From assembly GCA_934454585.1 (NCBI GenBank), contig CAKSFP010000053.1, forward strand, positions 1 to 9,972: 9,972 bases of DNA, written 5' to 3'. Shown piece after piece: positions 5,599 through 9,972 of this stretch. Source of the DNA: an uncultured Clostridia bacterium. Lineage in GTDB: Bacteria > Bacillota > Clostridia > UMGS1810. Positions within the stretch are counted from its first letter, which is position 1. Every line of letters starts with the position of its first letter. The notes beneath the pieces were generated by a model. The model saw only the letters and a program-made list of their open reading frames with translations, had not been told where the DNA came from and searched no databases. A program made the position numbers and the translations under genes.

Positions 5599-8500
5599 TC
5601 ACAGCGCCGTGCGGCGCTCGAGAGCCGCCTCAAATGTGCGCCCGTCCGAATTTGAAAAATCTATCTCAATGTCCGTCTCGCTGCCGTCTGTCACCGTCAT
5701 AAGTTCATCACACGACACGGGGGTGTATCTGCCGTCCAGTGTGATGTGCGCCTCGGTCAAAAGCTGAGTCGGGTCGCACGCAGAGAGCAGCACGCTGCCG
5801 CTGCCGTCATCTTTTATCATCACTATCATGGGTTTGTCCGCCGTGACGCCCTCAAAGGTGCCCGCCTCCCAGAACACAATGCCCGTAACGCCGAGAGTTT
5901 TTTCTCTCACCGCCTGGATTTTGTCTGTGTTGATGAGAATTTCCGTGTCGGGGTTTATGGCGTATGCCCTTGTTGCCGCACTGTCAAGACCCGGCAAGAG
6001 AGTGTATGCATAGCTTGCGTCAACGGGGTTTACCCCGTGGTCAAACCACAGTTCCATAAAGCTGTTTGCGCTGTTGGTGTATCTGGCAAAGAGATTGCCG
6101 CCATTGGGGAAATAATATCCGCCGACATTTTCAAAATGCGCCCACACCGGGCCGTCAAGCGATGACGGAGTATCTGTCAGCTCTATTTCGTGATTGTCCA
6201 CTATAAACTTGTCCGCACCGTAGATGTTTTTCTTGGGCAATCCCTCAGTGCCGTCCGCATTCGGCGCATATATCTCCGCCGTAGTCAGGCTTATCCACTC
6301 GCCGCCGGTAGAGTTGCCGTAGTTTGTCAGCCGCACAAATCTTGCCGTGCTGTCACCCAGCGTGAATACCTCCTGACCGTCTGTCGTGCCGCTGCTGCTG
6401 CCGTTGAATACTTCTTTCCACTCTTTTTCGTCCGCCGATACCTCAAGCTTAAAATCCTGAGTTCTCTTTGTGCCGTTTTGGAAAGAAAGCAATATATAAC
6501 CCAAAGTCTCGTTTGAGCCGATATCCCAGGTGATGGTGTCGTTTGCCATGCCTGCCCACTTGGTGGTGAACTGCCCGTCAATGGTGTTCTCCGCCGTGTT
6601 CTGCGGCTCGGGAGTTGCGCTTGCCGCTGCCGACTCTATGTCATACTTCACCGCCTCGGTTGCCTCGCCAATCACCTTGGTTTGCGTTGCAAGCTTGTTA
6701 TCGACCGTGGTTTCCACTGTCACGCCGTTGGACGCATTTATACCGCTGCCCAGGCACACCACTTCGTTGTCAAACATAAACCAGGCTTTCTTGCCCTCCA
6801 GATTGCAGTCATGCGCCGGTGCTTTGCCGCCGTATGAGCCGTTGTCCTTGCCGAAATCGGTGTCATTGTGATACGACTCCAGATACATCGCCGCCGTGCC
6901 GTACTTGCCGTCAATATTTGTCGCACCGACAAAATCCTTGCTGCTCAGATATGCATTGCCTCCGTTTATGGAAACAGCCTTTCGTTTCTGCGTATCCGCC
7001 GTCACTCCGGGAAGTCTGTAGGGGTTTACGCTGTTCCAGTATGTATCCGATGACTGGAGCGTATCACCCTGTGTATAATACTCTGTCATGCCGTCGCTGA
7101 TATACCAGCCTGTGAGATTTTGCCCGTTTATGGACTCATAGTTGAATATTCTCGATGACGACATCGACACACCCATTCCAAAATTGTCTGTCTTGTGGCT
7201 CACCTTGTCCTCATTGTAATAAACATGGTTTGCTTTCTGCACACCCCGTGCCTCGGTGTCTCCCTCAAGCACCTCTTTGAGTTTTATGACCTGTGCCAAT
7301 GAAAGCTGGCTGTTCACGGAAATGTTCTTTTCCTGTTCATACTGTGATTTTATTATCGCCGCAACCCTGTCATAATCTTCATCGTCAAGCAGATCAAGAC
7401 AATCGAGCATGCCGCCCATGAATGTGGCACCGGCAGTATGCAGACCGGTCGGGTATCTGCCCTTTACCATTCTGAAAAATCCGCCTTGATATACAAGCGG
7501 GTCAAATGCGTTGTAGATCCAATCAACCATGTTGTCCGCCTGGGGATTTCTCACTTCAAATATGCTGTCCTTGAACATCGACACAAAAGGTCCGGTTATC
7601 TGGAACTGCTCCAAACCATAGGTGGCGTTCATTGCATGGAGTATATGAAAAATGTATGACCCGTCTGTATAAAATCCCTCGCCCTTGGGCTGAGCGTTTT
7701 TATTTTGATTGCCAGATGCCGGGTTACGGTCGTTATCCTGATACAGATACACACTCTCCACGGCAGCCTGTGCTTTCAGCAATCGCTTTGCGTCACCCTG
7801 CAGCAGCGATGAGCCTATGGCAAGCTTTGCCGTGTTCAGTGCATTTGAGCCGGCACCGTAATATATCTGCACAAGATAATCAAAGAGTGAAAGATAATTT
7901 TTTATTGCCGATGTGCTCAGGTCGTCCTCCATGATCATAAGTATATTTACCAGATATGCAGGCGAACCTATTTTCCAGTCCCACCAGTTATAGTCGCTTG
8001 TGCTGCGCCAGCCCTTGCCGGTTTTCTCTGCCTCGCCGTAGCGGTTTTTGTACATCCAGTCAAGCCCGTAGATAATGTCGTCTCGCAGCTTTTCGTCTTT
8101 GTAAAGCTGCGCACCGCTTGTACCGTAGGCAAGAGCCATTCTTTGCAGATATCCGTATGTGGTCGTCATGTGAGCCGACTGTGTGGTAGTTATTCCGTCA
8201 AACAGCTCTGTTGCGCCGGATTTTTTTATCATGGAGTCCCACGCCGCCTGTCCCGAGTCGTTTATCGACTCTATTTTTGCGGCTATATCCTCATCTGTCA
8301 TGTCGTTGTCCTGCTCGCTGCCGACCAGGCTGTATTTCCAACGGGATTTCACCAGATCAAAATCGGAGTTCGTCACTTGATCGCTTTTGATTTCTATGTA
8401 TGCCGCCATGTACGACACAATTTCGCTCAGCTCGTTTACCCCGGCAATTCGTTTGAGGGCAAGCACAGCCTCATTGGTGCTGACCGCCGCAAAACCCTTG

Positions 8501-9504
8501 TCGGTAACGGTGTACAAGCCGACTATCTGTGCAATATCGGCACACGGCAGATACAGCAAACCGTCTTTTGATTTTACCGCCGCACCCAATTTTTGCGAAA
8601 CTCCGTCCACGGTGCAATCATCGCTGCCTGCCGTGCAGACAACTGTTTTGCCGTTGCAGGTGATTTGATATTCATTGCCGTTTGCGGTCATCTCCGCTCC
8701 GAAATAGTTTTCAAAAAGCGCCGCCGGCGTCATCACAATTCCGTTTTCATCATATGCCTTTGCCGAGGCATTGTTCGGGTCAATCGGCTTTACTTCGCCG
8801 TCAGCCACGGCGTTTGCGCTGTTTTTATATATCGCCGCTCCGCCGATCATTGCTGCCTTTGCTTTGGCAATGGTGTCTTCATCATAGTTCAGCTCCAGGC
8901 TCGATACCGAAGCTTTTTCTATAAAAGCCTTTCCGATATAAAGCTTAGCATTTGCCCCGGACGAATTCATGCTCCAGCCTGTGCACACCAGGCGAAATCT
9001 GGTTACCTTTGCCCAGTCTGCCGCCCTCGACACGGTAAATCCGCTGAAAGGCAGCTTAAAGGCTTTCCAGCCCTCCCAATCGACTTTGTGCTGTGACATA
9101 TAATAGCACGCTCCGTCACTGTTGCCTCTCTCGGTGTCAACAACAATTCCGAAATCATCATTTGTTGCTTTTTCGGAATATATCCACACCGTCATCTTGT
9201 CGTAGTCGGACCAATCAGCAAATTTGGCACTCGCCGCAATTGTGCCGCCGATGCTCAAATCCCATTCAATGGAATATTTGCACCCATCTTGCGTGTATTC
9301 ACTGTTTGCATTACCTCCGGTTTTCAATACTTCGAAAATAGAATTCATGTCGATTAGCTCTGTCGCAGTGTTCTCCGTGTCGGATTGCGCATAGCCGTCC
9401 CATGCCGCGGACACACTGCCGGTTGTCATCAAAAACACAAGCATCATTGAAATAACCGACATAATCCGCTTTTTCATTTTGGTTTTTCTGCCGCTGAATT
9501 GCAA
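5599..9504 (-). CDS. Secreted multidomain polysaccharide lyase, family PL8
   Basis: 1301 residues. The start is TTG at 9504-9502 with AAAGGAGT eight bases upstream; ATG codon 10 (9477) lacks such a site. The signal peptide ends near residue 34 (VSAA). Domains: residues about 48-198, jelly-roll glycan-binding type; about 255-348, copper-amine-oxidase-N-like repeat pair (VDGVSQKL, GLLYLPCADIAQIVGL); about 360-750, the alpha/alpha-barrel of PL8 with NWWDWKIGSP (catalytic-type Asn506), DGSYIFH (His620), ATYG (Tyr629) and MVKGR (Arg683); about 755-950 and 1090-1295, the PL8 beta-sandwich (NGQNLTGWYISDGM, NPYRLPGVT, FDNEVVCLGSGI). A discoidin/F5-8C-like domain is inserted at about 955-1080. PL8 enzymes eliminate beta from uronic-acid glycans (hyaluronan, chondroitin, xanthan, others); the exact substrate cannot be read. 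The frame stops at a TGA just before its accessory domain. Confidence 0.9.
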   Translation of the reverse strand: MQFSGRKTKMKKRIMSVISMMLVFLMTTGSVSAAWDGYAQSDTENTATELIDMNSIFEVLKTGGNANSEYTQDGCKYSIEWDLSIGGTIAASAKFADWSDYDKMTVWIYSEKATNDDFGIVVDTERGNSDGACYYMSQHKVDWEGWKAFKLPFSGFTVSRAADWAKVTRFRLVCTGWSMNSSGANAKLYIGKAFIEKASVSSLELNYDEDTIAKAKAAMIGGAAIYKNSANAVADGEVKPIDPNNASAKAYDENGIVMTPAALFENYFGAEMTANGNEYQITCNGKTVVCTAGSDDCTVDGVSQKLGAAVKSKDGLLYLPCADIAQIVGLYTVTDKGFAAVSTNEAVLALKRIAGVNELSEIVSYMAAYIEIKSDQVTNSDFDLVKSRWKYSLVGSEQDNDMTDEDIAAKIESINDSGQAAWDSMIKKSGATELFDGITTTQSAHMTTTYGYLQRMALAYGTSGAQLYKDEKLRDDIIYGLDWMYKNRYGEAEKTGKGWRSTSDYNWWDWKIGSPAYLVNILMIMEDDLSTSAIKNYLSLFDYLVQIYYGAGSNALNTAKLAIGSSLLQGDAKRLLKAQAAVESVYLYQDNDRNPASGNQNKNAQPKGEGFYTDGSYIFHILHAMNATYGLEQFQITGPFVSMFKDSIFEVRNPQADNMVDWIYNAFDPLVYQGGFFRMVKGRYPTGLHTAGATFMGGMLDCLDLLDDEDYDRVAAIIKSQYEQEKNISVNSQLSLAQVIKLKEVLEGDTEARGVQKANHVYYNEDKVSHKTDNFGMGVSMSSSRIFNYESINGQNLTGWYISDGMTEYYTQGDTLQSSDTYWNSVNPYRLPGVTADTQKRKAVSINGGNAYLSSKDFVGATNIDGKYGTAAMYLESYHNDTDFGKDNGSYGGKAPAHDCNLEGKKAWFMFDNEVVCLGSGINASNGVTVETTVDNKLATQTKVIGEATEAVKYDIESAAASATPEPQNTAENTIDGQFTTKWAGMANDTITWDIGSNETLGYILLSFQNGTKRTQDFKLEVSADEKEWKEVFNGSSSGTTDGQEVFTLGDSTARFVRLTNYGNSTGGEWISLTTAEIYAPNADGTEGLPKKNIYGADKFIVDNHEIELTDTPSSLDGPVWAHFENVGGYYFPNGGNLFARYTNSANSFMELWFDHGVNPVDASYAYTLLPGLDSAATRAYAINPDTEILINTDKIQAVREKTLGVTGIVFWEAGTFEGVTADKPMIVMIKDDGSGSVLLSACDPTQLLTEAHITLDGRYTPVSCDELMTVTDGSETDIEIDFSNSDGRTFEAALERRTAL

Positions 9505-9512
9505 GCAAATCC

Positions 9513-9520
9513 ACTCCTTT
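9513..9520 (-). promoter_or_regulatory. Ribosome binding site that selects the TTG start of the lyase
   Basis: AAAGGAGT on the minus strand lies eight bases before the TTG at 9504. The first ATG of the frame (9477) is 35 bases from this site and has none of its own. The site therefore decides a TTG start and adds nine residues before the MKKR of the signal peptide. Confidence 0.7.
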
Positions 9521-9571
9521 CATCATAATTCACACGATTTCGTATTTTGGCTGATATTTTTCTGTGATTTA

Positions 9572-9600
9572 ATCATAACATCGATGAATTACAATTACAA
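9572..9600 (-). promoter_or_regulatory. Sigma-A-type promoter of the lyase
   Basis: On the minus strand, TTGTAA (9600-9595) and TATGAT (9577-9572) are separated by 17 bases. They match the -35 and -10 consensus at four and five of six positions. Transcription would start near 9565, giving a leader of about 60 bases. Confidence 0.6.
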
Positions 9601-9622
9601 TAAACTGATTGTACGGTTTATT
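9599..9622. promoter_or_regulatory. Inverted repeat, possible operator at the lyase promoter
   Basis: AATAAACTG (9599-9607) and CGGTTTATT (9614-9622) form an inverted repeat with one wobble position around a six-base centre. Its edge overlaps the proposed -35 element, where a repressor or an activator could act. No known regulator motif is recognised. Confidence 0.45.
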
Positions 9623-9681
9623 ATCAATTTGTGACCGGTGTAAAAAATACTTCACAATGCACTGTTCATGCGGATTTCACA

Positions 9682-9757
9682 ATCGAGTAGAGGCTAACTC
9701 TTAATGAGTTTCGCCCCTCTCACACCACCGTGCATACCGTTCGGTACACGGCGGTTC
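9682..9757 (-). mobile_element. 3' remnant of a group II intron (domains V and VI)
   Basis: Read on the minus strand, 9757-9723 folds as a domain V: ACCGCCGTG pairs over nine positions with CACGGTGGT, with a small ACC-GAAC-GGT top stem. The CGC near the base fits the catalytic triad of bacterial class C introns. Bases 9721-9682 fold as domain VI: GAGAGG with CCTCT, an inner AACTC/GAGTT stem, and an A after CCTCT as a branch-point candidate. The likely 3' end is CTACTCGAT at 9682. The reverse-transcriptase gene and domains I-III should lie at higher coordinates but are absent, replaced by a transposase frame. This is a truncated copy. Confidence 0.75.
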
Positions 9758-9789
9758 AATTTATATTTCAGTATGTACTTTTAGATAGT

Positions 9790-9811
9790 GGTCTGTTAGT
9801 GATAGCAGACC
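9790..9811 (+). other. Short hairpin with T-rich tail between intron and transposase remnants
   Basis: GGTCTG (9790-9795) pairs with CAGACC (9806-9811) around a ten-base loop, followed by TCTTTTCTTT. It could be a weak terminator or part of the end of the insertion sequence. The short stem makes the role uncertain. Confidence 0.4.
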
Positions 9812-9840
9812 TCTTTTCTTTAACCTGTCGTTATTTATAG

Positions 9841-9972
9841 CAAATTGTATATACCTCGTCTTGCAAATCTGCTGATAGCCTTTTTCAGGAGGCACTAAAA
9901 GACCTGTTAGGCGGAGCGATTCAAGAGATGATGGAAGCTGAGCTTGACGAACATTTAGGATATGATGAATAT
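9841..9972 (+). CDS. IS256-family transposase, N-terminal fragment (runs off the window)
   Basis: The frame from 9841 to the window end contains ALKDLLGGAIQEMMEAELDE followed by HLGYDEY, the strongly conserved N-terminal block of IS256/mutator-type transposases, which use a DDE active site located further downstream. A TAG closes the frame at 9838-9840, and no ATG, GTG or TTG lies between it and the conserved block. The first ATG (9913) is inside the block. The usual first one to two dozen residues are therefore missing or disrupted, so this copy is probably 5'-damaged, unless it starts at a non-standard codon. It abuts the group II intron remnant, which marks a site of repeated insertions. 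The 3' part, with the catalytic residues, is outside the window. Confidence 0.75.

Noticed and set aside
5599..5601. TGA read as tryptophan or glycine (altered genetic code)
   Set aside because: The 1301-codon lyase frame uses TGG for its many Trp and GGN for Gly with no other internal TGA, and three phage genes end in TGA directly before or overlapping the next gene's start signals.
5560..5601. TGA as a selenocysteine codon
   Set aside because: It lies in a linker between domains, not at a redox site, and no convincing hairpin of the bacterial selenocysteine type is evident just after it.
5746..9341. Several plus-strand open frames of 60-167 residues, such as 5746-6165 and 8593-9096
   Set aside because: They lie fully inside the lyase gene on the other strand, lack ribosome binding sites, and show Arg/Cys/His/Ser-rich composition typical of antisense shadows.
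9682..9757. Part of a diversity-generating retroelement
   Set aside because: The folded ends fit group II intron domains V and VI; no template/variable repeat pair or reverse transcriptase gene is present.

Overview
The window most likely comes from a low-to-moderate-GC Bacillota of the class Clostridia, perhaps a gut lineage. This is inferred from strong AGGAGG-type ribosome binding sites, SLH and copper-amine-oxidase-N-like domains, Gram-positive signal peptides, and large secreted modular polysaccharide lyases. No RNA gene or other taxonomic marker is present, so the genus cannot be given.

Layout. Bases 1-3684 (+ strand) are the right end of a phage or prophage late operon with tightly packed or overlapping genes. 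They encode the C-terminal part of a tail-fibre-like protein, two small exported proteins with acidic tails, a papain-like cysteine peptidase carrying an SLH domain, a GH24 endolysin with an SLH-like tail, and an r1t-type holin. A strong intrinsic terminator follows at 3687-3723. Bases 3724-4119 hold no forward gene. They contain AT-rich direct repeats, a second bidirectional hairpin, two tandem GC-rich palindromes, and a possible 41-residue exported peptide on the minus strand. The prophage/host boundary probably lies here, but no integrase or attachment site can be proved.

Bases 4120-9504 (minus strand) are a host-type polysaccharide-utilisation pair. A 1301-residue secreted polysaccharide lyase of family PL8 is transcribed first, from a recognisable promoter at 9572-9600. 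A 362-residue secreted binding-type protein without a catalytic domain follows. The lyase reading frame is interrupted by an in-frame TGA at 5599-5601. The C-terminal accessory domain continues in the same frame to 5290 and resembles the C-terminal domain of the 362-residue protein. The pair probably binds and cleaves an anionic glycan (uronic-acid polysaccharide) outside the cell.

Bases 9682-9972 are mobile-element debris: the domain V-VI end of a group II intron (minus strand), then the 5' part of an IS256-family transposase (+ strand) that runs off the window and has no proper start.

The most unusual points are the TGA between the lyase and its accessory domain, the discoidin-like domain inserted inside the lyase beta-sandwich, and the SLH domains in the phage lysis cassette next to a papain-like peptidase.
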